Source of the DNA: Cohaesibacter sp.
GTDB lineage: Bacteria; Pseudomonadota; Alphaproteobacteria; Rhizobiales; Cohaesibacteraceae
Length of the DNA: 41,480 bases
NCBI GenBank assembly: GCA_025800105.1
Contig: JAOXSG010000953.1
Coordinates: 1 to 41,480 of the forward strand
Direction: 5' to 3'
Each line of letters opens with the position of its first letter. Position 1 is the stretch's first letter. A program made the translations under genes and the position numbers. Positions 15,574 to 23,068 of this stretch are shown piece after piece. The notes under the pieces are model-generated. The model had not been told where the DNA came from and ran no database searches. It saw only the letters and a program-made list of their open reading frames with translations.

Positions 15574-16914
15574 TTATCGCATCAATCCCATATCCGCACG
15601 CATTGCTTCAATATCGTGCCATGTGACGCCAGCTTTTAATGTGACGATAGAAAGCTGGGTTTTTCCATCATGCCTATTGGTCGTCTTGATGGCAGCCAGC
15701 ATGGCAAATTCGCGGGCCAGACGCATGGCATAGGCGGGCTCGAACGCCCCTATCTGATGGCTGTTTTTCCTGATGCTCGCAAGCTCATTGGCTTTTTTGC
15801 CAAGCGCAGCTTTGAGAGATTGTGCTCCCTTTACCGATCCTTGTGCGGTGAGATTTGCAATTGCCTCATGCCCCTCTGATAGCCGCCTTTGGTTATAAGT
15901 GGGCGCATAATTGAGGGAGACAGGATAGGCCTGTGCCAGCTTATAAATGGGTTTGGGCTTTGTTGGCGTTTTTGCCCTTAACGCTTTTGGCGGATGATAG
16001 CCATCGCCAACCAGATCAATGGGTGCCCATCCGGCATTTGCCGGTTGGCTCAATTGCTCAGGTGTTGGGTTTGGGGCAATCATCGATGCATTCAGCGTTG
16101 GCACATGGGCAAGCAGATAATTGGAGCGCGTTTTGCGAGTTGAGGTTGGTCTCAAACTTGGCTGGGTGTTTGAGGCGACCATAACAGGGGCTGCGATGCG
16201 GCGCTCTTGGCCTTCTTTGGGAACGGCTCTGAAATCATCGCCTATTCTCTGGCCACGACGACGATAGGAGGCTTCCAGATAGCGCTCGTCTTGTCCGTCC
16301 ATGCGGGCTTTGCCGATATATTTTACACGCACATTGGTGATGCCGTCATTCTTAAAAGAAAGCACTTCTGCAACGCGTTTGGACAAGTCAATGATCCGGT
16401 TGTGCGCATAGGGGCCGCGATCATTGATCCTGACAATCACGGAACGGCCATTTTTCAGATTGGTGACGCGGGCATAGCTTGGCAGTGGCAAAGTTGGGTG
16501 AGCCGCTGTCAGGGTATTCATGTCGAAAATTTCGCCATTGGCTGTCAAACGACCATGGAAATCATCGCCATACCAAGAGGCCTTGCCTGTTTTGTTATAG
16601 CCCGGCTCATGTTTGGGGCGATAGAGCTTGCCAGCAACTCGGTAGGGTTTGCCGACTTTGTAATGCCCTCCTCCTTTGCGAAATTCGCCTTTGGATGTCG
16701 CCACCCGCTCACTGGCAGAGACGCCATATTTGGGATCGAATTTGCCTTTGGAGCCTTTGTTGGAGGGAACGGGGCCAGAGGATGAACAAGCGCTTACCAA
16801 TGCGCCAAGCGCAATACAGGATAGTGCCCGTATGCTTTTTGTCGCAAAAGATGAATTGATCCAGACGCTTGTTGATTGGCCCATTGACAATGTCCATTTT
16901 GCCGCTTTTGTCAT
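15574..16914 (-). CDS. rlpA: RlpA family septal-ring lipoprotein / lytic transglycosylase
   Basis: Outer-membrane lipoprotein with a double-psi beta-barrel that in characterised homologues cleaves naked peptidoglycan glycans at the septum. From ATG 16914 a lipoprotein signal ends in the lipobox LVSAC. The DPBB core follows: GKASWYGDDFHGRLTANG, AAHPTLPLPSYARVTNL and the conserved IVRINDRGPYAHNRIIDLS, which carries the catalytic Asp and invariant Arg. The C-terminal 60 residues (HQIGAFEPAYAMRLAREF ... WHDIEAMRADMG) look like a diverged SPOR domain, which would target it to denuded septal glycan. The frame is open to 17028. ATG 16914 or ATG 16884 gives a more normal signal peptide, so the start is uncertain. 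Confidence 0.85.
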   Translation of the reverse strand: MTKAAKWTLSMGQSTSVWINSSFATKSIRALSCIALGALVSACSSSGPVPSNKGSKGKFDPKYGVSASERVATSKGEFRKGGGHYKVGKPYRVAGKLYRPKHEPGYNKTGKASWYGDDFHGRLTANGEIFDMNTLTAAHPTLPLPSYARVTNLKNGRSVIVRINDRGPYAHNRIIDLSKRVAEVLSFKNDGITNVRVKYIGKARMDGQDERYLEASYRRRGQRIGDDFRAVPKEGQERRIAAPVMVASNTQPSLRPTSTRKTRSNYLLAHVPTLNASMIAPNPTPEQLSQPANAGWAPIDLVGDGYHPPKALRAKTPTKPKPIYKLAQAYPVSLNYAPTYNQRRLSEGHEAIANLTAQGSVKGAQSLKAALGKKANELASIRKNSHQIGAFEPAYAMRLAREFAMLAAIKTTNRHDGKTQLSIVTLKAGVTWHDIEAMRADMGLMR

Positions 16915-17338
16915 ACCGACATTACTCACATACTCTATGTCGGGCATCTTCCTAGCCTCGATTGACAGGAAAATGCATAACCGCTTCATAATCTGCCTTC
17001 GCTGATCACAAGGGTCAGCAAAGTCCAATTGCCTAATCTTTTATGAGCTTTCACCAAATGTTTATAGGCGCTTTGGTGGCTGCCGATAAATTCTATCAAT
17101 AAAGGCCATGTTATTCATGAATCCAGATCAAATTTCCAGCAAAAAATGGTTAATTCCGTTTGCTATGGTAAAAGAAGTCTGAATATAGGGTGCTTTATGT
17201 TTGATCTATTGAATATATAAATTGAGAGAGATAAACTGGGATCGGCACATTGGATTGGCTGAGAATATCTGGGTAGAGGCGATCAGATTTTAAGATTGTA
17301 TATTGACGTTTCGGTAAAGGTAAGGCTCAATCGGCTGC
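16915..17338. other. rlpA-thioesterase divergent spacer (424 bases)
   Basis: No credible gene apart from a possible N-terminal extension of rlpA up to 17028. AT-rich between 17100 and 17330. It should contain promoters for both divergent genes, but I could not pick one with confidence. Confidence 0.4.
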
Positions 17339-17902
17339 TTGAATGATGATTTGTTAAATAGGTATCTGGTTGTGTATCCGCTTGTTCGTCTGGCCCGTGT
17401 TCTTTTCAAGGCTTATCGCTCCCCTGCTTTGTCGATGCATGATGAAGGGCAGATCAGTTTTTATTGCCGGCCATGGGATATTGATCCCTTTATGGAAATG
17501 AATAATGGGCGCATCCTGACTCTCTATGATTTGGGGCGCTTTGAATTATCGACACGCGCAGGTTTGTGGCAAACGCTTCAAAAAAATGGCTGGGGTCTGG
17601 CTGTGGCAGGAAGTTCCACGCGCTATCGCAAACGCATCAAATTGTTTGACAAAGTGGTCATGAAAACGCGGGTTGCGGGTATTGAGGGACGCTGGTTTTA
17701 TATTGAGCAATCCATGTGGGTGAAGGGACAGCCTTGTAACTCTGTTCTGCTTCGCACCTGCGTTACATCCAAAGGCAAGGCCATGGATAGTCAGGATGTT
17801 TTGGATGCGATGGATTTATCGGCTGAGGATATGACTTTGCCTGATTGGGTCCGTGGCTGGGTCGATGGTGATGCGCTTCGCCCTTGGCCACCTATGTCCT
17901 GA
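17339..17902 (+). CDS. Hotdog-fold acyl-CoA thioesterase-like protein (4HBT_2/THEM6-like)
   Basis: 187-residue single-domain hotdog protein. The segment RPWDIDPFMEMNNGRILTLYDLGRF is the signature of the 4HBT_2 group (D-x-MNNGRY-x-DLGR), followed by the central beta strands RYRKRIKLFDKVVMKTRV and WFYIEQSMWVKG. Family members hydrolyse acyl-CoA or acyl-ACP thioesters; substrate and pathway are unknown here and the neighbours give no hint. No in-frame ATG exists at the 5' end. TTG 17339 is the first possible start, and GTG 17372 (just before YPLVRLARVL) is a reasonable alternative. A strong terminator follows 18 bases after the stop. Confidence 0.8.
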   Translation: MNDDLLNRYLVVYPLVRLARVLFKAYRSPALSMHDEGQISFYCRPWDIDPFMEMNNGRILTLYDLGRFELSTRAGLWQTLQKNGWGLAVAGSSTRYRKRIKLFDKVVMKTRVAGIEGRWFYIEQSMWVKGQPCNSVLLRTCVTSKGKAMDSQDVLDAMDLSAEDMTLPDWVRGWVDGDALRPWPPMS

Positions 17903-17920
17903 TTGGGGTAGGTTTCATGC

Positions 17921-17953
17921 AAAAAGCCGCCGGACTATCCAGCGGCTTTTTTT
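17921..17953. terminator. Bidirectional intrinsic terminator
   Basis: AAAAAGCCGC (17921-17930) pairs perfectly with GCGGCTTTTT (17942-17951) around an 11-base loop. T-runs lie on the forward side (seven T's) and, through the A-run, on the reverse side. It separates the converging thioesterase and FecR-domain genes. Confidence 0.93.
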
Positions 17954-17971
17954 GAACGCGTTTGACGTTGC

Positions 17972-18892
17972 CTAATAGCGTTTCTTTTTCATGGAATAGG
18001 CAACAATGAGCGCAATTGCCATGCCAATGATTGCGGCCAGCAAGAGAAGCACCGGCATACTGTTGGGCAGGACGCTTTCATAGAGCATGTCCATCAGATC
18101 CATCGCTGGCATCAATATGGGTGTGAAGACAGCGCTTAGAACATTACCCAAACCGAAAAAGACTGCGCCAATTGCTGAGAGCAGGAAGCCCAAAGTTCCG
18201 CTAATCAAGCCGCTGTTGCCGTTGCTATCTTTGGGCGTTGATCTGGCTTGGGGATTTGGATTTGGAATTTTCAGTTCGGTAAAGACTTCTGGATAGTCGG
18301 CAAACAATTTGGCTTGTGGCGGGTTGTCCAACAGCAACAGACGGGTTGGTACCTGACTGGAGGATGTCATGCTGGCCGCCTGTCCTGGGCGAATGTCGGC
18401 ACTTTCTTCAGAGATATTGCTGTTGACGCCAACCAGACCTTCAAAAACCCGTACCAGTGAGCGTGTGGCTGTGCTGGAAACAGTGAAGCGCGTTCCCTTG
18501 ACCACTGCTGCAATGAAAGGTGTATCAACCGTGAAATGCTTGTTTGGCATCTTTTTCACGATTAGGTCCAGTTTGCCTGTTTTCAGTTTGATGAGGGTGT
18601 TGTCGGGATCATTGCCCTCATCCTTTGGGATAGACATAATGGTGTTGGAGCCAACCTGAATACGCTCTTTGCCTCTTGCCAGCAAAACCCGGCTTCTGTC
18701 TCCGGTTTTAAGCGTATGGCCCGGTTTGAGTTGGGCATTTTTTGTCAGCACAATTTCTTCTTCGCTCTTGGTGTCAAGAAGCCATGCCATGCCACTAATA
18801 CGTCGGATTTCCCACGATTGGCTAGCTTGCGCGGTGGCTGTTGTCCCCACCATCACCATGAAGAAGATTAAATTGAGGAATAGTTTTCGCAC
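17972..18892 (-). CDS. FecR-domain periplasmic protein with C-terminal membrane anchor
   Basis: From GTG 18892 the protein (306 residues) starts with a clean signal peptide (RKLFLNLIFFMVMVG, then TTATAQA). This start has a GAGGGTGGAA ribosome-binding site, so it is preferred over the longer frame to 19057. A FecR/DUF-type beta domain follows: LKTGDRSRVLLARGKERIQV, LKTGKLDLIVKK, FTVDTPFIAAVVKGTRFTV. Next come a Pro/Ser/Asn-rich linker, a glycine-rich hydrophobic stretch and a last membrane helix ending in SMKKKRY. Classic FecR proteins are inner-membrane sensors with a cytoplasmic anti-sigma N-terminus. That part is absent here and no ECF sigma factor is adjacent, so an envelope structural or ligand-binding role is more likely. 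Exact function unknown. Confidence 0.78.
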   Translation of the reverse strand: MRKLFLNLIFFMVMVGTTATAQASQSWEIRRISGMAWLLDTKSEEEIVLTKNAQLKPGHTLKTGDRSRVLLARGKERIQVGSNTIMSIPKDEGNDPDNTLIKLKTGKLDLIVKKMPNKHFTVDTPFIAAVVKGTRFTVSSTATRSLVRVFEGLVGVNSNISEESADIRPGQAASMTSSSQVPTRLLLLDNPPQAKLFADYPEVFTELKIPNPNPQARSTPKDSNGNSGLISGTLGFLLSAIGAVFFGLGNVLSAVFTPILMPAMDLMDMLYESVLPNSMPVLLLLAAIIGMAIALIVAYSMKKKRY

Positions 18893-19104
18893 ACTTTCCA
18901 CCCTCGTCTGAAATTTTGCAGCTTCCTTTGCCCATGCCATTATTATAGCTGGAAGCATTTGTCTCCCGATTACTAGCACATGCGTGCTCCCGTGGTGACA
19001 GTATGTGTTTTGGGAGTAAAGGTGGCGTAAAAGAATAGCGTTAATTTTGTCCAACACTGATTAAGTAATCTTGGGTACTCTTTCTACAGGCTTTTTTAAA
19101 CGCA

Positions 19105-19128
19105 AAAAGGGGCGTTTTCGCCCCTTTT
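19105..19128 (-). terminator. Intrinsic terminator of the Yej/Opp-type ABC operon
   Basis: A perfect 10-bp stem, AAAAGGGGCG (19105-19114) and CGCCCCTTTT (19119-19128), with a 4-base loop. The reverse strand continues into TTTTTGCG. It lies 31 bases after the ATPase stop. Confidence 0.92.
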
Positions 19129-19158
19129 GATCCGTTGTTTTTGCTCTGCGAGAGTTTG

Positions 19159-20844
19159 TCAGGCCTGATGGGTGCGTAACGTCGGGGCCGCTGCCAACAG
19201 GGATTTTGTATAATCTTTTTGAGGATTACGAAACAGGTCCAATGTCGGAGCGCTTTCGACAATCTTGCCTTTTTCCATGACGGCAACATGATCGCAGAGA
19301 TTGGCGACGACGGCGAGATCATGGCTGATGAAGAGGAAGGTCAGGCCAAGCTCTTTTTGCAGGGATTTCAGCAATTCCAGAATTTCTGCCTGAATGGATA
19401 CATCCAGCGCCGCAACGGCTTCGTCGGCGACCACAAATTTGGGGCCGCAAACCAGAGCGCGGGCAATGGCAATCCTTTGTCGCTGACCGCCGGAAAAGGC
19501 ATGAGGGAAGCGCCGCAAATGCTCCAGATTTAGCTTGCATTTGGCGGCAATCTCTCTGACCCGCTCATCGGTTTCCTTACGATTTTTGGTGATGCCCATC
19601 ACTTCCAAAGGTTCGGCGATGATATCGCGCACCGTCATGCGTGGTGAGAGAGCGGCGTAAGGGTCCTGAAAAATCAATTGCGCGCGTTTGCGGAAATCTT
19701 TCAAATCATGGCGATCCAGCGCTGCGATTTCGTAATGGACGTCATCATCATTATAAATGATTTCGCCCTGTGCCATGTTATAGGCCCCTAAAATGGTGCG
19801 GCCTGTGGTGGATTTTCCTGATCCGCTTTCTCCCACCAGTCCAAAGAAACTGCCCTTGGGAATGTCGATGGAGACATCATTGACAGCTGTGAGCAGATTT
19901 TTCTTGCCAAGGAAGGATTTGCTGATTTCGAACTGGACGGAGAGGTTGCGCACCGATATCAGGGTCTCGGCTTTGTCGGTAGGCTCTTTGCCTGTGGCTG
20001 GCACAGTGTCGTTTGCATCGTCATCCTGATTGATGAAGTCGTCCAATTTGGGCACAGCATCCAGCAAGCGCTGCGTATAGCTGTGTTGTGGGTGAAGGAT
20101 AATGTCATCCACGGTGCCCTGCTCGACAATCTTGCCATTTTGCATCACAGCTACCCGATCGGCGATTTGGGAAATGACGGCCAGATCATGGGTGACGAAA
20201 ATCATGCCCATGCCAAAATCGTGTATCAATTCTTGCATCAAGTCGAGCACTTGCGCCTGAATGGTGACATCCAGCGCGGTGGTGGGTTCGTCTGCGATCA
20301 GCAATTTGGGTTTTGTGGACAGAGCCATGGCGATCATAGCGCGCTGACGCATGCCGCCAGAAAATTCAAAGGCATATTGGTCAAAGCGGCGGGACGGGTC
20401 GATGATCCCTACCCGATCCAGCATATCGACCGACAGTTCACGGGCTTCCTTGAAGCTCATTTTGCGATGAAGCATCAATTGTTCGGCCATTTGTTTGCCG
20501 ATGGTAATGGCCGGGGCAAAACTGGCAATTGGTTCCTGAAAAATCATGGAGACCAGATCCCCACGCACTTTGCGTAGCTCTTTTGCCTTGCGTAAGGACA
20601 GAATGTCGACTTCTTCCTCGTCTGTTGTCAGGATCATGGAAGAATTTTCGCCATAATGGGCATAATGGGGGTTGAGCTGCATCAAGGAGCGGCCGGTAAC
20701 GGATTTGCCGGATCCACTTTCACCAACCAGACCCAAGACCTCACCCGGCGCAACATCAAAGCTGATATTGTCAACGGCGGTTATATCGCCCTCAAGCGTT
20801 GAGAATTTTACGCTTAGATCGCGAACGCTAAGAAGAGAAGTCAT
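19159..20844 (-). CDS. Peptide/oligosaccharide ABC transporter, fused double ATP-binding protein (YejF-like)
   Basis: 561-residue protein with two complete ABC ATPase domains of the DppD/DppF type in one chain. Domain 1: Walker A GESGSGKSVTG, signature FSGGMRQRAM, Walker B LLIADEPTTALD and H-loop VTHDLAV. Domain 2: GESGSGKSTTG, FSGGQRQRIAIARAL, VVADEAVAALD and ISHDLAV. Each ATPase ends with the oligopeptide-transporter C-terminal segment (HPQHSYTQRLLDAVP and NPQKDYTKSLLAAAP). The acidic linker near residue 275 separates the halves. Its start overlaps the upstream permease stop by one base (TAATG), so both are made in step. It is the last gene of a four-gene operon and powers the importer from the cytoplasmic side. 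Confidence 0.95.
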   Translation of the reverse strand: MTSLLSVRDLSVKFSTLEGDITAVDNISFDVAPGEVLGLVGESGSGKSVTGRSLMQLNPHYAHYGENSSMILTTDEEEVDILSLRKAKELRKVRGDLVSMIFQEPIASFAPAITIGKQMAEQLMLHRKMSFKEARELSVDMLDRVGIIDPSRRFDQYAFEFSGGMRQRAMIAMALSTKPKLLIADEPTTALDVTIQAQVLDLMQELIHDFGMGMIFVTHDLAVISQIADRVAVMQNGKIVEQGTVDDIILHPQHSYTQRLLDAVPKLDDFINQDDDANDTVPATGKEPTDKAETLISVRNLSVQFEISKSFLGKKNLLTAVNDVSIDIPKGSFFGLVGESGSGKSTTGRTILGAYNMAQGEIIYNDDDVHYEIAALDRHDLKDFRKRAQLIFQDPYAALSPRMTVRDIIAEPLEVMGITKNRKETDERVREIAAKCKLNLEHLRRFPHAFSGGQRQRIAIARALVCGPKFVVADEAVAALDVSIQAEILELLKSLQKELGLTFLFISHDLAVVANLCDHVAVMEKGKIVESAPTLDLFRNPQKDYTKSLLAAAPTLRTHQA

Positions 20845-21980
20845 TATTTACGCTCCGAATAAGGATCTGCTGCGTCTCTCAAACCATCGCCGACAAAGAC
20901 GAAGGCAAGAACGATGGCGATGAAGATGGGGACCGGAATGAAATACCATTGATAATTGAGCAAGACATCGACCTTGGTGACATTTTGCAGCATGACGCCA
21001 AGGGAATTGACCGGATCTTTCAGGCCCAGCCCAATGAAGCTGAGAGCGGTTTCACTGAGCACCATATAGGGGAAGGAAATCACCAGATCGACAATGATGT
21101 AACTGGTGAATGATGGGAGCAAATGTTTGCGGATGACATGGGCAGAGGATGCACCACAAAGGCGGGCTGCGGTGACATATTCTGCCGTTCGCTCTGCCAG
21201 AACATGGGTGCGAATCCGGCGGGCAAGCGTGCCCCAGCCCAATGTGCCAAGCAACATGGAAATGAAGAAAAAGCGCATTTCCGCCGACCATTCCTGAGGT
21301 ATGAAGGCGGCCAAGGCCATGAAAAGCGGAATGGTTGGGACCGTCTTGACTGTATCCATAAGCGCTTGCAACACGGTGTCAACAAAGCCGCCAAAAAAGC
21401 CTGCTGTACTGCCAATGATCAGGGCCAGAATGAAGGAGATCAGCACGCCCAATGTGCCCACCGCAAGTGAGACGCCAATGGCATGCAGGGTGCGTGAGAA
21501 AATATCCTTCCCCCCGCCATCTGTTCCAAACAGATGCAGATAACCCTCTTCTACGCCGAAGAGATGGCGCTCAAATTTCATGCCCAGAAAGTTATAGTCC
21601 CAGCCTTTTGGAAAGAAGGTGACGTAATTGCGTTCTTCGGTTTCGCGGGTGACCCAGCGAAAATTGGTTTTAACGCTGCGAAAGCGTTCCACTTTGTGAA
21701 TGAACGGGGTCAGCGAACAACCATTGGCATCGCAAAATTGCGGGATTTGCGGGGCGCCATTGACATAGTCGGCATTGCGGCCTGATGCATCTGGCGCATA
21801 AGGCGAGAGGAAAGAAGAAAAGATACCACACACGACAATGAAGCCAAGAATACTGGCTGCAATCATGGCTGAACGCTTGGCTTTGAAGCGCGACCAGATG
21901 AGCTGCATCTGGGAGGCGGTATAATAATCTTCTTTGGAGATTTCTTTGCGTTTGCCACGCAAGACGGAGAGGAGTGCCAT
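20844..21980 (-). CDS. Peptide/oligosaccharide ABC transporter permease (OppC/YejE-like)
   Basis: Inner-membrane permease of the DppC/OppC family, about 378 residues from ATG 21980. This ATG lies one base after the stop of the preceding permease and is preferred over the longer frame. The N-terminal OppC_N helix (SAMIAASILGFIVVCGIFSSF) is followed by a long periplasmic insert with two cysteines (QFCDANGCSL) and FGTDGGGKDIFSRTLHA, typical of YejE-like proteins. The cytoplasmic EAA loop appears as AEYVTAARLCGASSAHVIRK. The C-terminus GDGLRDAADP is the family hallmark. It works with the adjacent OppB-type permease and the fused ATPase. Confidence 0.93.
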   Translation of the reverse strand: MALLSVLRGKRKEISKEDYYTASQMQLIWSRFKAKRSAMIAASILGFIVVCGIFSSFLSPYAPDASGRNADYVNGAPQIPQFCDANGCSLTPFIHKVERFRSVKTNFRWVTRETEERNYVTFFPKGWDYNFLGMKFERHLFGVEEGYLHLFGTDGGGKDIFSRTLHAIGVSLAVGTLGVLISFILALIIGSTAGFFGGFVDTVLQALMDTVKTVPTIPLFMALAAFIPQEWSAEMRFFFISMLLGTLGWGTLARRIRTHVLAERTAEYVTAARLCGASSAHVIRKHLLPSFTSYIIVDLVISFPYMVLSETALSFIGLGLKDPVNSLGVMLQNVTKVDVLLNYQWYFIPVPIFIAIVLAFVFVGDGLRDAADPYSERK

Positions 21981-21981
21981 A

Positions 21982-22986
21982 TTAGAAGAACCCTTTACGA
22001 ATGCGTGGATCAACGATTGCCAGCAAAATGTCGGTGATGAAATTGAGGCCGACAATGCCCGCAGTCATCATTAAGATGATGGCCCCTGCCAATTGCTGGT
22101 CATTGGATTTTGCCAAGGCATCCAAGAGCAAAGCCCCGGCATCGGTCAGCACCAGAACAGCGGCGACGATTGGCAAATCATTGAAAATGCGGTTCAGGTC
22201 ATAGCCGATGGAATTGATCACTGGCCCCAGAGAATGGCGGGCTGGATAATGCCAGAGCAAATAACTGCCGGAGATGCCTCTGGCGCGAGCTGCTGTGACA
22301 TAGAGTTTGTCTTTTTCATCGGAGACCAGTGCGCGCACGGTTTGCATTTGGATGGCGGTGGCGGACCAGGCCAGAATGAAAATAGGCAGCCAGGCGCGGC
22401 TCATCATGTCGGTAAATTTGGCCATCGTCCAAGGTGCATCGCGAAATTCATCACTGAATAAGCCGGTTAGCGTTTCTCCGAAATAGATGGTGGAGAAGAG
22501 CATGACCACGAGTGCAAGCAAGAAGTTTGGCAGCGCCAGACCAAGATAGGAGAAGATGCGCAAGGAAGAATCGAACCAGCTATCACGCAGACTTGCCGAA
22601 AGAATGCCGATTGGAACGGAAATGGCATAGGTCAAGAGCAGAGCGGCGAGAGACAGGCCCATGGAAATGGCCATTTTGTCGCCAACGAGCTGCAAGACAT
22701 CGACGCGCCAGAGACAGCTTTCGCCCCAATATCCTCTGAATGTGATGTCACTGATCCATGTCGCCCATCTGACCACATAGGGTTTATCCAGACCCATTCT
22801 GACTTCTTCGGCCCGAATATCCTCGTCTGTGACGGAAACGCCTTGGGTATCCTTATAGGCAAGATAGCGCTCTGCGCAATTGCCCGGTACCAGTTCCATA
22901 AGTGAAAATACGACGAATGAGACGAGAAGCATCGTCGATATCGCCGCCCCGAGGCGGGTTGTGAAGAATTTCAGGAATGCCGACAT
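21982..22986 (-). CDS. Peptide/oligosaccharide ABC transporter permease (OppB/YejB-like)
   Basis: 334-residue inner-membrane permease of the DppB/OppB family. N-terminal helix TTRLGAAISTMLLVSFVVFSL, then a periplasmic insert containing two cysteines (NCAERY and ESCLWR), and the EAA-type loop KDKLYVTAARARGISGSYLL. Six membrane spans are plausible and the end (LLAIVDPRIRKGFF) matches the family. It follows the binding-protein gene after an 82-base gap that contains a hairpin, and is separated by one base from the OppC-type permease. The paired cysteines in both permeases are worth noting but may simply be structural. Confidence 0.94.
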   Translation of the reverse strand: MSAFLKFFTTRLGAAISTMLLVSFVVFSLMELVPGNCAERYLAYKDTQGVSVTDEDIRAEEVRMGLDKPYVVRWATWISDITFRGYWGESCLWRVDVLQLVGDKMAISMGLSLAALLLTYAISVPIGILSASLRDSWFDSSLRIFSYLGLALPNFLLALVVMLFSTIYFGETLTGLFSDEFRDAPWTMAKFTDMMSRAWLPIFILAWSATAIQMQTVRALVSDEKDKLYVTAARARGISGSYLLWHYPARHSLGPVINSIGYDLNRIFNDLPIVAAVLVLTDAGALLLDALAKSNDQQLAGAIILMMTAGIVGLNFITDILLAIVDPRIRKGFF

Positions 22987-23013
22987 TGGTTCTACCTTGA
23001 CAGAATGATGCGA

Positions 23014-23030
23014 CCGGGCGGTAAGCCCGG
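23014..23030. repeat. GC-rich hairpin between binding-protein and permease genes
   Basis: CCGGGC (23014-23019) and GCCCGG (23025-23030) form a perfect 6-bp stem with a 5-base loop, 39 bases after the binding-protein stop. There is no T-run. This position fits a processing or partial-attenuation hairpin that lets binding protein be made in excess over membrane subunits. Confidence 0.6.
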
Positions 23031-23068
23031 GCGCAAAGACATGTATATCTATCGAATGGTGCGATTGA

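Noticed and set aside
18975-18988. Palindrome AGCAC-ATGC-GTGCT upstream of the FecR gene
   Set aside because: Only five base pairs with no second copy seen; too short to call an operator.
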